Positions 51,590 through 64,000 of a stretch of DNA of 64,000 bases are shown piece by piece. Below the pieces are notes generated by a model. That model worked only from the letters and a program-made list of their open reading frames with translations, had not been told where the DNA came from and did not search any database. Source of the stretch: Rachycentron canadum (lineage: Eukaryota > Chordata > Actinopteri > Carangiformes > Rachycentridae); the NCBI GenBank assembly GCA_038496675.1, contig CM076659.1, positions 9,125,269-9,189,268 of the forward strand, read 5' to 3'. The first letter of the stretch is position 1. Every line of letters starts with the position of its first letter. A program made the translations under genes and the position numbers.

Positions 51590-54500
51590 ATGGAGACCTT
51601 CAATCATAAACTGAATGCTTATATAGAGTCATGGATGGGTCCCAGAGGTAAGTCCAGTTTACATTTCCATCTTAGTTGCTGATGTAAAATGTATTGCTCT
51701 TGTTTGATTTCAAAGGGTTGCAAATGCTGTAATTGCCACAAAAACTAACAGTACAGAGTACAGAGTACTGCAGTTAACTGAAAGGTGAAGGCAGTGAAGC
51801 TAGATGTTACCTAAAACCTTTGAACTAAGTCATGCATTACATGTTGTGCACATTGCATGAACTTGCACAAGATTTCTGCTATGGTTTTTCACCTTCTTAC
51901 TGCTAACCTTTCATACTGTGCAAACATTGTTCAGTGTGCACAGCTACTGCTTGTCACCTCTCAAGTTCCTCTGCTCTTACCAATGAGGCCACCTTATCAG
52001 TCCTCATATAAAAACTGACCTCTTTATCTCCATATTTCAGATCAGCGAGTGAAAGGATGGCTGCTGCTGGACAACTACCCTCCAACCTTTGCACTCACAG
52101 TAATGTACCTTCTGATCGTGTGGATGGGGCCCAAGTACATGAAACACAGGCAGCCCTATTCCTGCAGAGGCCTCCTGGTGCTCTACAATCTGGGCCTCAC
52201 ACTCTTGTCTTTCTACATGTTCTATGAGGTAAACACAGACTGCTCTGCACTGAGAGATGTGTTGAAGTAGGCCAAAGCAATCACTGCAAAGTCACACTGC
52301 AGACAGATTATGAAAAAGAAAGAAGGGAAAATTGACCTGAAGCAGAACTGCATACTCACTAAAACTAGTGTATGAATAGGACCTGATATATTTAATCATT
52401 TTACAGAAAAATAATTTGACATTTTGGAAAAGTACCTATCAACTGTCTTGCCACAACTATATGAGATGATAAACATTAGCCTCTTGTTTGAGCTTGTTGC
52501 CTTCAGACAGACCCAGTTTAGCTGTGTTTATGCTAAGATAACATAACCTGGCTGTAGAATTATATTTAGTACAAGTGAACATATATATTTGAGAAAATGT
52601 GAAACTAGCACCTTTTCCAAAAGAAATTAACAGTTTCTTTCTTTTACCAGATGAGTACTATTTGAATGAATGAACACATATAGTTAATCCACAAAAAAAC
52701 AAAGGCATGTCCCTTTGTGGCCAAGAGTTGAAGCTAATATATATATATACAACTATGTTATCTTATTAGCACAAATAAAGAAAACACACCTTTTTTGAAA
52801 CTTCAGCTTTTGTGGGTTAAAATGATTAATGAGCCTTAGAGGCAATGAAAGGTGGATTTTGTTACTTTCAAACAAAGCCACGCTAGCCTGTCTACATGTC
52901 TGTACCTGTAACTAGCTACTGACTGTAGTCTCATATTTATATGACAAACACTGTCAATATGAGAATTATCATTATTCTAACTCCTCTAACTCAAAGCCAG
53001 ATAGCAAATATGTGTATTTCTCATAACAATCAAATTGCTCCGTTAAATATGATGCATATGACAGAAACAGCTAGGTTGGCTCCATCCACCAGCAAATTAA
53101 TGAACCAGTTTCATTTGTTTATTTCCTACAAAAAACTGGCGCAAAACAATAAGTTTTACTTTATTAGGTGTTTATTAATTTCTTGCTCAGGTCTGCATGC
53201 TAAGATAAGCTATAATAGACGTAGCTTCATTTTTAATGGACAGCAAGAAAGCAAATAAGAGTATTTCCCCAAGAATGTCAAACAATGTCTTTAGCACTTG
53301 ACTCTGATTAGACAGGGGCCTGTGGCTGCTGGCGTGAGAGACAATGCTATCAGGGTGTGAGGGGGACACAGCTGGATGCTGACAGGCTCATTGTTTCAGC
53401 CATCAAATCCCTCATATTCCCTTGCAGACATCAGCACAGTCCTCTATTGTTTGATGGAAAACTGCTTTTTTATAAACAGCTGACTAAATAACTGTAATTG
53501 ATAGATCCACTGATGTAAACAAACATGGACTTGGATTCTAATTTGATAAGGTGGCAGAGTTTTTTGTTGAATTTGTTGGCAGTAGTGAGCAGACTTAACT
53601 TATCATAGCGATAACTATCTGCTGTGTAGCGTACCTCTGAACACTAGGGCGTAAACACCAGACATTGTGTAAGTCTAAAGTATCTGTACTCTCCTCCCCA
53701 TCCAGCTGGCAGAACAAGCTTCTTGTCTGTCTGTCTGTATTGCATAAGGCCCCAGTAGACTGTTCTCTGTGTCATTCATTAAACCCTGTACTCTGAACAT
53801 TGCCCAGCCAGGGGGTGAGCTTTTGTCAGTCCAAAATCAATACCACCTGATGTGAATCAAAATACAGGGCAGTTTTGTTCTTGTCAACTTTCCAGGGTAC
53901 AGTGGTTAATCACATAATGATTGTACATAAAACTGAATGTAATTAGTTTTGTTTATTTACATGGCTAATACAACTGTAGGTTTGAAGAAAGTACTGCAGG
54001 AAGTACTGCATATCAAGTTGGTGGGAGGAAACTGTCTATGCACCCATGATAAAATACTTGATGTTCAAAAACCAAAGGATGCTGCTTTTTAACTAATGGC
54101 AGTTTCTTGGCTAATGTTAGTCAGAAAAGCCTTTTACAGCAGCAGACAGGACAGAGAATCTATATTGATGAATCAGCATTGAACCACACCATCTACGTGC
54201 ATTTGAATATTTATCCTTTAAAGGGGCGTGTCACCTATTATACACAGAGATCAGTTTACTTGTCACACATAGTACTTCTCACAGTCATATAATGTATTTT
54301 GTGTCTTTGTCAATTCTAAGAAAACAACTCTGATGGTCTCAACTTGGAGGTGGACCTGCACCTATATTACAGACTAAAAGTCAGGATAATTACAGGGAAC
54401 GTATATAGTCACAGGTGCGCCAGTGTGCAGTATTAGATTATTACTGTTTACCTGTTTGGTCCTATCTACCTGTGTGTAAAATGCTTTAAAATAATCTGAT

Positions 54501-57500
54501 TAATTACTTGCAGCATGCTCTGTGATAGCATTGTTATACAATCACCTTAAGACCTTTAAACATCAGGGCATACAATATATTTGAATAGCAGGGTGAGCTG
54601 CAGGTGCTTGACTTTTAACTAGATTTAATATTTATTACCCACCTCATCAGCTAAAGCTCAGTCACAGCAACCTGAGCACAAACAGATATGTGACCAAGTC
54701 CGGTTATCTGACATGCATTTATTTGTGCTTGTGCTTATTACTTGTTGGAAAGGGACGGCCACATTTTCCAACCCCTTATCAAGTTTCACTTTTACATTGC
54801 ATTCGTGCATTGAAGTGTGTTGCATATGTCATGTGATTTGGTAATATCTAAATATAACCTCAATCATCAATCACCAAACCTTAATGGCTTTTTTTCAGCT
54901 TGTTACTGCTGTGTGGCATGGTGGCTACAACTTTTACTGCCAGGACACTCACAGTGCAGAGGAAGTGGATAATAAGGTGAGCCAGTCAGACTAAACCTTA
55001 TATGGTTATTGCAGAGGATAGTTCTTCATATAAAAACATCTGACTTCATTGTAAAGTATATGATTTCCCATCCCCTTTCTTGAAAAAATTAACAGGACAG
55101 TAAAGGTATTGTAGGGCAGCTAGTATATATGAATATACATAACATAAAGCAAAATGTGTATTTTCATATTCTCTCAAATCTACTGCTCTGATTTCTTTGG
55201 GTGAGAACCGTAAATCCCAGCAGATAAGCTGCAGAGACAGGGGGTCAATTTAATCCGACTCTTATCATCATGACGACTGTCTTTGGTGTCCCTACTGAGC
55301 TCTGCTGTGGAGGTGAAAACAAGCCTCACAGAGAAATGTGCACAGCTTTGCAGTTCTGCAGTGATTAAATAAAAAAAGTTTTATCAATGTGTCACAGCTA
55401 CAGACAGTTAAATTGCTTTATGATTCATCCTGGACTTTCAAGGACCTTTGGGACAGATATCTGCATATCACCTTGAATTGATAAATAATGTTTGTAGACA
55501 TTTTGGAAGAAGCTCTGCACTGCTATTTTTACAATATCATTCTTCAGGAATACAGTTTTCCTTCCTTCTGTCCATCTCTGTTTTGCTGTGTCTATTCTCA
55601 GATTATAAATGTCCTGTGGTGGTACTACTTCTCCAAGCTGATTGAGTTCATGGACACATTTTTCTTCATACTACGAAAGAATAATCACCAGATCACATTT
55701 CTTCACATCTACCACCATGCCACCATGCTGAATATATGGTGGTTTGTTATGAACTGGATACCCTGTGGCCATTGTGAGTGTTCTACCACAACTTTTACCT
55801 TCCAGTGACGCAAATCATTCCACGAGCCATATTTAGGCTGTTTGGGCTCACAAGCTAAATAATTCAAGTGCTCTAATGTTAAAGCCATTAGCCCTGAAAA
55901 CAGTCTGTTTTCCCCACAAAGCCTTGAAGGACACAAGGTGACACTTATTGACCCGAACACTGCTGCATGTGTAACATACTCTTTTGCCCTTTTCTATTAA
56001 AGAAAGCAGCACAGCACGCTGCAGGGTCTTTACCTGAAAATCACTACAAATAAGCTGTTTACTGTTGACTTAAATATAATGTGACATTTCTGATCTATAC
56101 ATGTTCTATTATTCATCAGATGTTCACTATATTATTTTTGTATTACTTTACTGTTAATGGCTTTTATTGATTTTACATGAAAACCATAGCAATGGTTCTA
56201 CAAAGAACAGACTAATGAAAAGTTTGCTATTCCCTGTATAATCATTGCACTCCCGAATGCCATGCACTTGCCATTCACTGACTGTTAATGCGCTGTTGAT
56301 GAATAACTTCCTGTGTCTGTCTTCTGTGCCCGCTCAGCGTACTTCGGTGCATCGCTAAACAGCTTCGTCCACGTTGTGATGTATTCTTACTACGGCCTCT
56401 CAGCCATTCCAGCCATGCGGCCGTACCTTTGGTGGAAGAAATACATCACACAGTTACAGCTGGTGGGTTCATCCAGCAGTTTCTTACCAGTGGTGGAAGA
56501 AGTATTCAGATCCTTTACTTTAGTAACAAGAGCAAAACCCCAGTATAAAATGTAAAGGAGAGTAAAGTAAAAGTCCTCCAGTCAAAAGCTTGTTTTAATA
56601 AAATTAGTATTATGTATTAGAGATATTTTCAAATTCATCTTAATTTAATTTTCTTAAGAGATTTAAAAATGGGTTGGTGTGTTGTTTTTTTTTTAAAAAA
56701 ACTTTCATTTTTAAATCAGTTTATATCAGAAATTCTCGTTAAAGGAGAATCTGTAGCTTGAAACAAAACAAACAAAAAGGCATGTTGCTGAGATATTTTC
56801 ACTTCTAGTATATTTTATATGAAATGATCTTATACTGTATCTGTTGCTGCCAGATAATTGTAATCGAGAAAAAAGTAGTTATATTTACATTTTAAATATA
56901 GATGAGCATGAAATGAAAAGTGAAATACTAATACCTTATAAATACAGTACATGAGTGACTACCACTGTCATTTCTGTCACTCTTCTATTCCTTGGTGAAA
57001 AAAAGAAGAAATAAAATGTATTATATATGTGATAATAATTAGCACATTGTGGAGATGATGTTGCTGTTTAGATATTGGGAGCTCTCCTGGACTATTTTCT
57101 GCAGCACCCTATTTAGCACTAATGCAATGCAGATGTTTTCACCATCCATTTAAGATATTTAAGGGCCCTGGATCAATATTTGCTTCATATAGGCTCTCAG
57201 TGTCACCTTCTCACCCTGGTATGTGTCTGCATGTATGTGTCATGTTGCCTCCACAGATCCAGTTCTTCTTGACCATGTCCCAGACAATGTGTGCTGTCAT
57301 ATGGCCATGTGATTTCCCCAGAGGATGGCTATACTTTCAAATAAGTTACATGGTCACACTCATTATCCTTTTCTCAAACTTCTACATTCAGGTGAGTTGT
57401 TTTTTTCCATTTTTATGTATTAATGATAGTTTGTTTAAATGAAAAATTTTCTGATATTTTCTTATTCTTAGCAAATCCAATGAAAATGCTATATCTAACA

Positions 57501-58292
57501 ATGATTTGATCTGCTAAGAAAGCTTGTATGTGTATCTAAAGCTCGATATATCTTGATATATCATATAGTGCCACTGTTTTCCAAAAACTATTAAAAACCT
57601 ATCAATGAGCCACCTTGTTGCATTGGGTGATATAGTCCTCCACTGCCTTTAACATGGGTAGTGTAGTTTATTTTGAGTCCATCCCAAATGCACTGTCCTG
57701 CTGCTCTAAATACATGTACTCAATTAAGCACCAAATGTGTATTAATCTGCAGCTGAAAATAGTCCCCAAAAAATTAAAGTTTCTGCCGTTTTCTGGAAAC
57801 TACAGATGTTTCTAAAAATATTTGTGACCAATTTTGAAAATATGGGATGGAAAAGTGATCTGACTTTTGTACCCTTCTTTATACAATATATTGTTTCATA
57901 GGTTTTAGCATTTTCAGGAGAAAATAAAGAGAGAGAATAAAGGCAGCCTATCCTTCATGTTACAGTTGTCTTTTTATATGGATAAATACAAAAACTTTTG
58001 CTACTAACAAGCTTATTGGGTTTAACATTTTAGTACCTTACATTTACTTACAGCCCGTTTGATACTAGAGTTTTGAAACTGACTTTATTCAAATTTCCCT
58101 TTAATAACAATAAATAGCATGTGTAATTGCATGTTCTTTCTCCCTCTATTTCTCCCACACAAGACGTACAAGAAACACAGTGGTTCTCTAAAGAAGGAGC
58201 ACCAGAATGGTTCTCCTGTTTCAACAAACGGACATGCAAACGGGACGCCATCTATGGAGTACAATGTACACAAGAAATTGAGGGTGGATTGA
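51590..58292 (+). CDS. elovl5: Very-long-chain fatty acid elongase 5 (PUFA elongase)
   Basis: ER membrane 3-ketoacyl-CoA synthase that adds two carbons to C18 and C20 polyunsaturated acyl-CoAs. Coding exons: 51590-51647, 52041-52228, 54899-54976, 55602-55773, 56338-56462, 57257-57391, 58164-58292; total 885 bases, 294 residues plus TGA, the usual fish Elovl5 size. The ATG (51590) lies eight bases into the exon (acceptor at 51581-51582) and gives METFNHKLNAYIESWMGPR. Motifs: KLIEFMDTFFF (120-130), histidine box HIYHH (143-147), NSFVHVVMYSYYG, GWLYFQ with Trp231, and C-terminal KKLRVD, a KxRxx-type ER retrieval signal. Multiple hydrophobic segments fit a polytopic membrane protein. Elovl2 is excluded by Trp231 (Cys in Elovl2) and by synteny with gclc. 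All splice sites are GT/AG and the frame is intact. Confidence 0.98.
52408..53285. repeat. Foldback-like repeat with imperfect terminal inverted repeats (elovl5 intron)
   Basis: The left end reads TTTGACATTTTGGAAAAGTA and the right end TATTTCCCCAAGAATGTCAA, which are imperfect inverted complements. TATGCTAAGATAA occurs in both halves (about 52530 and 53200). This matches my memory of a dispersed, TIR-bearing fish repeat. No transposase ORF. Confidence 0.45.
56488..56967. mobile_element. MITE-like element with CAGTGG/CCACTG ends
   Basis: Starts CAGTGGTGGAAGAAGTATTC and runs through AGATCCTTTACTTTAGTAAC to an end with ACTACCACTG. This is the layout of a non-autonomous DNA element very common in percomorph fish. 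It begins 25 bp after the exon 6 donor of elovl5. No coding capacity and no clear target-site duplication. Confidence 0.55.
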
Positions 58293-59870
58293 CATTTGCG
58301 AAACCGATGCTCACTGTAGTGTGTTAGCAAATGCTGCTAGGAGGTATATGTATCTTCTTATCTAGAATAATCTAGCATTCACTTGAGATGAAATAAGCCA
58401 TAGCGACATATATCCAGAGACTTTCCATGTTTTGCACACACTGCTACTCATGGCTCATCACTCTTGAATTATGAAATTAATATAGTTAAAGGAGAAGAGT
58501 ATTGTAGTATGGCTGACTCTGCACAACATTTCCTCCCTCACCCTCTTGAGGAAATTAATTCCAAAGCAAAAATCTTGTTCTTGCTACCAGCAAACAAACA
58601 AACTTTGACTCATTCAATGATGCTTTACACAGGAAGTCCAAAGATGAAAGCTCCAGCAAGTGTGTTGGCAGCTGAAGGTTTCATTACACTCAGTGACATT
58701 AACCTAAGGGACAGTTAAAACAACACAGTGCTTACTATGGTCTTTAATGTTTAACTAGAGCATGCATCTTATGTCTTGCCTTATCTAACTCCTGCCTGTG
58801 CTATTGCATAATCCTAAATTTCGCCCTATAATACTGCATTGCATTTTATTGGCAGATCTTGTAGTAACCGTAGAAGTTTAATTTTGCTGTATATTTGCAG
58901 CACAGGGTCTCCAATTTGGAATATTTAGCCATCTAAACAAAGCATATAAAGTACTTAATATGCAAGGCTTCATATTTAGACCATTTCAAGTCAGATTTAA
59001 ACCAGTTTAAAGAGTAGTTGTGTTTTATGAGCAAAACTTCAATCCAGGCCTCCTTAATATCCCCTATGTTATGAAAAAAATCAGTATTTCTCCTTTCACA
59101 CTGTTATAGGCCGATCTACTGCAGTTTTATCTTGTAAAAGTAGTTAGAACTTCAATTTACTGATACGAATTAGATGAGGCAATGCCCATTAGGTCTGCAC
59201 TGCAATTTATTAGTAACTATTTAGGTATTAAATTTATCAACCCAATATAATCATACTGTATAATCAAGTACCAATTATACAAATATGTTATATCCAGATT
59301 TTTTTTTTTTTTTTGAGAATGAAAGCTCATTATTGACCATAGAAACAGCAGAACAGTCTCAACACAATGTCCATTTACAACAGTAGATGCTCTGGTGCTT
59401 CTGCTTGTCACATCATCTTCACCTACACATGGATTTTTGCCCAGGTGTCAAGTTGTTAACATGCTCAGAAAAATTGGAAACAAAACGTGGAAAATCTGCT
59501 GAGGAAGATCATGTCATACAACCAAAAGCACCAGAATGGCTACAAAATGGATTTCATAGTGGAACTGTCATGAAAAATACTGTTTTATAGTTATTTTTTA
59601 TTTTCAAATCTATACATAAATATGGTGCCTTCTGGACCAGTTGATTTGGTTTCTAATGTAGCATTTCTCATCTTTTCAATATGCTATCACCAGACTCATG
59701 TTGGTTTATTTCAAACTACTATGTGTCAAACTTCCTGTTCAAATCCTGTGCCTGACTCTTCACTTGTTTGTTGTTTTTTTTTTGTTTGTTTTTTTTTTGT
59801 TTTAAAATTATCACGTCCTAAATTATAATTACTCACAAACAGCAAATCACATGCAATAGTTAAGGTTAAC
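58293..59870 (+). other. elovl5: elovl5 3' UTR / flank
   Basis: AT-rich sequence after the stop codon with no further exon. Fish elovl5 transcripts have long 3' UTRs, so part of this is probably transcribed, but no canonical polyadenylation site could be assigned with confidence. Confidence 0.4.
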
Positions 59871-60150
59871 TGGATAGTTGAGTTGAGTTTTTGCTGAGCG
59901 TTAGGTAAGATCCACTTCCACAGTTAGCCTAGCTTAGCATAAAGACTGTAAACAAGTAGTCAAGCCCTGTCCAAAGGTGGAAAGAAGCTCCCAACCAAAA
60001 CCTCTAAAACTCACTTTAAATCTTCATACCATTGGAAAACACCCCTGTTACCAATCTTTACACCAAGCTAAATGCCTCATATGTAGTACACAGATATGAG
60101 ATATCTCCTCAACTATTCCTGAAGCATTCTTTAAAAAAAAAAAAAAAAAA
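59870..60150. repeat. Decayed TTAGCATAAAGACTG-type teleost repeat
   Basis: CCTAGCTTAGCATAAAGACT, then CCTGTCCAAAGGTGGAAAGA and ACCTCTAAAACTCACTTTAA, follows the motif order of a repeat common in fish genomes. A poly-A run of about 18 lies at the right. Confidence 0.45.
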
Positions 60151-62560
60151 CAGAACTTTCTCTTTTTTTCATATTAATATGATTTTTGTGATGTAAAACA
60201 AAGTCATCACATTTGAATGATTTTTTGTGGGGAATAAGGATGTAGTGATGCAAATATTTATTCCTTTGTGTTCCTTATGTCATTTTCCTTCTACCATTGT
60301 CAGGGGTCTGTTGTAAATGTTGGTAGAGAAAACAAAGGCGCAAAAATGTTTGAATTATGAACTGTAAATCTGACACCCTCACTACGGAGCACTGCTGCAT
60401 ACTGAGTCATATTAACCATACTGATTCAGTTTAATGAGGTACCGTATGGCCTTGAACACTGACTGAGCATGACATGTTGCTCAAATGTATAGGTGACCTA
60501 CATTCATGTTCACTGCATCAGAACTAATTGTTAAAATCTGAATAATACATACGAAGGCCGCAGTTTTTCCGCATGATAAATCTGGTCCACATATCTGCCA
60601 AGAACACAAAACCGGTGCATGAAGCAAGCATGAAGAACATGCTACTCAGAAATTTAACCAGTTTTTTTTTTTTTTGTTGTTTTTTTTTTTAAATTCACAG
60701 CTACACTCCATTGCTGTTACAGTTCCTCTGTTGTACAAGGTGTCAGTACTCAAGGTAACAGGGTTGATATATTTAAAGCAGGTTTAGTATTAGCATTAAA
60801 TTATTTCCCTACTCATAAAGGCCAAGGAAGCATACAGGTATGAGATTACATTTTATAAACTGCTAAAATGAAGAGATATATTTCTGAAATCTGGGGTAAA
60901 TGTGGGTTAATATGCTGTAACTCATGCTTTACTCATTGTAACATTAAAAACAAAACAGATTGTAAACCTGCTGGTTTTCCTTCCTTTAAAATGATATAAA
61001 TGCTACAAATAGTAGTGCTTTTAGTAAAAAAAAAAAAAAAAAACTTTGGGGCGTAAAGTTGAGCGTTCATTGAGCCTTATAAATATCTTGAATTTTAATT
61101 CTCTTACTTTAATGGTTTTTTGTGTTATGCTACGTTAGCATGCTAACACACTAAACAAAGCTGTTGACTATTATACCTTTTAAACATCATGTGACCACAT
61201 GTGGACATTAGCATTTAGCTAAAACGTCATGGCTATAGACCTTTTTTTTTTTTTCAAACTGACCTTAAGTCACAAAATATAGTGTAGTATCAACTGCTTT
61301 TTTCAGAATAATGCAAAATTGTTAATACTTTAAGTTAAACTAATATAACACAAAATGTTGCTAAAGATCTATACAAAAATCCACCCCATTAATATTCTTA
61401 TTGTAGGTTAACATGATTTATTATGAAGACAAACAAATAAAATGATAGACCTCATTGTGAAAAATACATTTAATCTCACTTTATTATGTTAATTATGCTA
61501 CTGCAACTTCTTTGCATATGATTAAAACCTAGGAAAACCCATCTTTTGCGGTTCTGCTGTAGTGCTAACAGGTCTTAACATCTGGTTCATGTAGCTACTG
61601 GTCCAGTCAGAGTTAGACAAAATTTAGGGACTGGCAGGTAAAAACACTGGCAACAGCAGTGATTCAAACAAATGTGCTGAAAAGTTTTGAATTATTATAT
61701 TTCTTCATGGAAATGAGAGCAGCCTCAAGTTCCACTTAAAATGACATTCCCTAAAAGTGGCCAAATAAAAAGAAATCAATAATGTTTTCTCTCTTCTGTG
61801 TTTTTCTTTGTTCCTTTGAAGTGTTAATTGAAATTAGGATTTAGTTAGCAACCATGTTTGGCTTCAGAGAGAAGATGCGAGCTGCAGTGAAGGGGTTTTC
61901 ATTACACAAATTAAAAAATGGAAAATCATTCTTTCTATTTTCTAATAGCTCACAGCTGTTCTTAGCTCAGTAGTGATAAGGCCAAGGCCAGAGAGATTTT
62001 CTTCTTGGTAATAATAGTCCAGTGTTGACTGTAAACCCAATGTGGATCAAGTTTAGTTCATTTCGTGTGGTATAGCAAGGACACGTGGCTGGTGAACTGT
62101 TGCGGAGCTTCCCTTGTGACAGAAGGGAGAAAAAAAAAAAAACAAAAAAAAAACACTGCCCTTCCAAGGAAACAGCAAGAAACAGATTTGCCTGAGGCAG
62201 CTCTTCTCCTGACACCTGCCTTGACTAAGGGAGGTCAGTGATTTCTCTCCTTCCAGTCCAAATCTTGAGTAAGAGATCTTTTTCACCTTTTCTCTCCTCA
62301 GTCCTTTCTACTTAAGTGGTATCACTGCAACCTCCTCCTCATCAGTGCTCTGTGCAGACTTGATGCACTGGAAAACAGTGTCACACACACAGCTCACATT
62401 TGGAGGACAGAGCAACTGTTTGTGAGCTTTGGTGGCGCGTCTGCTGGCCAGCCACTATGCAAACAATGCCTTACTCACTCATTTTACAGAGGTCATGGCC
62501 TGAGGGAGACAGAGAGGGTGGGTGAGAGTATAAAGTTTTTCCCTGAAAACAGCAACATTG
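60150..62560. other. Non-coding flank right of elovl5
   Basis: No gene seen. Contains poly-T/A runs (60662-60690, 61026-61043, 61242-61254) and a GTTAGCATGCTAACAC-containing repeat fragment at about 61125-61235. Confidence 0.45.
61125..61235. repeat. GTTAGCATGCTAAC-containing repeat fragment
   Basis: TAGCATGCTAACACACTAAA, followed by TATACCTTTTAAACATCA and GGACATTAGCATTTAGCTAA, resembles a dispersed teleost repeat in motif order. Confidence 0.4.
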
Positions 62561-62596
<36 letters not shown>

Positions 62597-62679
62597 NNNN
62601 NNNNNNNNNNNNNNNNNNNNNNNNNNNNNNNNNNNNNNNNNNNNNNNNNNNNNNNNNNNNNNNNNNNNNNNNNNNNNNN
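62597..62679. other. Assembly gap (83 N)
   Basis: Undetermined bases inside a TA array, where short-read assembly typically breaks. Confidence 0.99.
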
Positions 62680-62689
62680 AGATGTGTAT

Positions 62690-62696
<7 letters not shown>
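62680..62696 (+). other. Tn5 mosaic-end (Nextera) adapter remnant
   Basis: AGATGTGTATAAGAGAC is identical to the first 17 of 19 bases of the Tn5 transposase mosaic end used in Nextera libraries. It abuts the gap directly. It is almost certainly uncleaned adapter, not genome sequence. Confidence 0.9.
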
Positions 62697-62737
<41 letters not shown>

Positions 62738-62759
62738 AATGTGTCTTGACTTGTAATCT

Positions 62760-64000
62760 CTTATGCATCGCTACAGGTAGTCTATCTTACATTCAACACA
62801 ACTGCTTAAACAGTTTCGGCCCACAATAACTGTTATGGGAGGAAGGTAATTTTCAGGAAACAGTATAGTATACAACTTCTGACTTCATTACAGTAAATCA
62901 TGTGTCAGATAATCACAAATGAATGTATCATTCAGAGTGGATGACCATTTATTTCAAAGCTCCCCCATTTCAATTTCTGCGCATTTTGTAAAATCAATTG
63001 CATTATAATAAATTTAGTTTTTGGTGCTCTGGCACAGATGAATATTCAACAGGATTAGTGAAAGTAAGATCATCACTTTAACAGCAATCAAAGCATAGAG
63101 GGATCATGTGAAAATCAACTAGAAGCTGTAATCAAGAACATCTGTGTTTGTAATTGTTCTTTTGTTTTTCTCTCAGCTCTTTATTTTTATTGTGTGGTTC
63201 TGTCCCAAATTTGCCTCCTTTCCTATGAACTAATACCAAAAGCAGCAACAGCTGTTAAGAAACAAATGATTAGTATTTCCTATCATGTTAATTTAGGATT
63301 TGCTACAGACTAGTTTGTTTAAAATATTTTGAGACAAACTAAAGTCAACAAGCCACAAATCATTTTAGCCTAATCCAATACAACTTCCACGTTTATTTTT
63401 TTCCCCACCCTCTGCAAATCCTGTTTGATCTGTCCGCCCTTGGTTCCCAGAAAATGTAATGCGTGGATTATACCCCTGTGTGTCCTCGGCAAGACAAATG
63501 ATGTAGAAGTCTGAAATCACATCTGCAATGTCTTTTTACTGAGGTTGTGTAATGGATTGTCTATAATTTTACTCATTTTTTTCCTAAAGCCACGAAATAA
63601 AAATAAATATTACAGACTGTTGTTAGGTTGAATTGTTAGGTAAACCTCATATGATCTCCTGCCTGGTAACACATCACTACTCTGAGGCCGACATTTTATT
63701 TTTTGTTCTAACATGTTCTATCATTGACCCAGTGTCTTTCTATTTAGTATTTGTCTCCATACCGGTCATTCAGTTTACAACAAAGTAAAGTATAAGAGCA
63801 CATTCTTTTCACCACTGTTTATTTGAAGGAGAAAGTGCACCATGAAACAAAAACGAATGAACATTCATTGCTTGGAACATGTAGGAAGGGTTGCTAATTA
63901 TTTTAGCTCTCAGCACATAACCATAATTTCTGAAATCAGAAAATAAGTAGTATTCTATCCTGTAAACCTGCATTGCAACATGCTCGTGTGTGGGAAAGTT
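62760..64000. other. Non-coding right edge
   Basis: AT-rich sequence with no supportable exon, RNA gene or clear repeat. Confidence 0.4.

Larger units (their letters stand above)
62563..62733. repeat. (TA)n microsatellite interrupted by assembly gap
   Basis: TA repeats on both sides of an 83-base run of N and a short adapter-like segment. True repeat length is unknown. Confidence 0.9.

Noticed and set aside
62422..62749. ORFs running across the N gap
   Set aside because: They translate TA repeats, unknown bases and adapter sequence.

Overview
This is teleost (ray-finned fish) nuclear DNA. It is AT-rich, with large introns split by canonical GT/AG sites, long CA/TG and poly-A/T microsatellites and several decayed repeats of the kind dispersed in percomorph genomes. 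No bacterial or viral block, rRNA, tRNA or CRISPR array was found. The species cannot be fixed from the sequence; a spiny-rayed fish is my inference from the repeats.

Layout, left to right. (1) 706-17136, minus strand: lrrc1 (LANO), a leucine-rich-repeat polarity scaffold; 12 coding exons are present and the C-terminal exons lie left of base 1. (2) 19994-25189, minus strand: an elongin-A gene of 11 coding exons that sum to an exact 674-codon frame. (3) 27335-29333, plus strand: klhl31, a muscle BTB-Kelch protein in two coding exons, head-to-head with elongin-A. (4) 33450-41531, plus strand: gclc, the catalytic subunit of glutamate-cysteine ligase, 16 exons and 630 residues. (5) 51590-58292, plus strand: elovl5, a PUFA elongase, 7 coding exons and 294 residues. 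The right end (58293-64000) holds elovl5 3' sequence, old repeats and an 83-base assembly gap inside a TA microsatellite.

The order elovl5-gclc-klhl31-lrrc1 matches human chromosome 6p12, so this is an ancient linkage group. The exception is elongin-A, which is not in that block in humans. The genes do not form a pathway: they serve cell polarity, transcription elongation/ubiquitylation, sarcomere maintenance, glutathione synthesis and fatty-acid elongation. Two have a recognisable candidate control site: an antioxidant response element match upstream of gclc and a perfect MEF2 consensus upstream of klhl31.

I see no previously undescribed system. The observations most worth checking are a Tn5 (Nextera) mosaic-end remnant at the edge of the assembly gap, the intron-bearing elongin-A in an unexpected syntenic position, the two regulatory motifs, and a few structured non-coding elements. 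Exon boundaries were read by hand from splice sites, frame continuity and remembered family sequence; no alignment was run.
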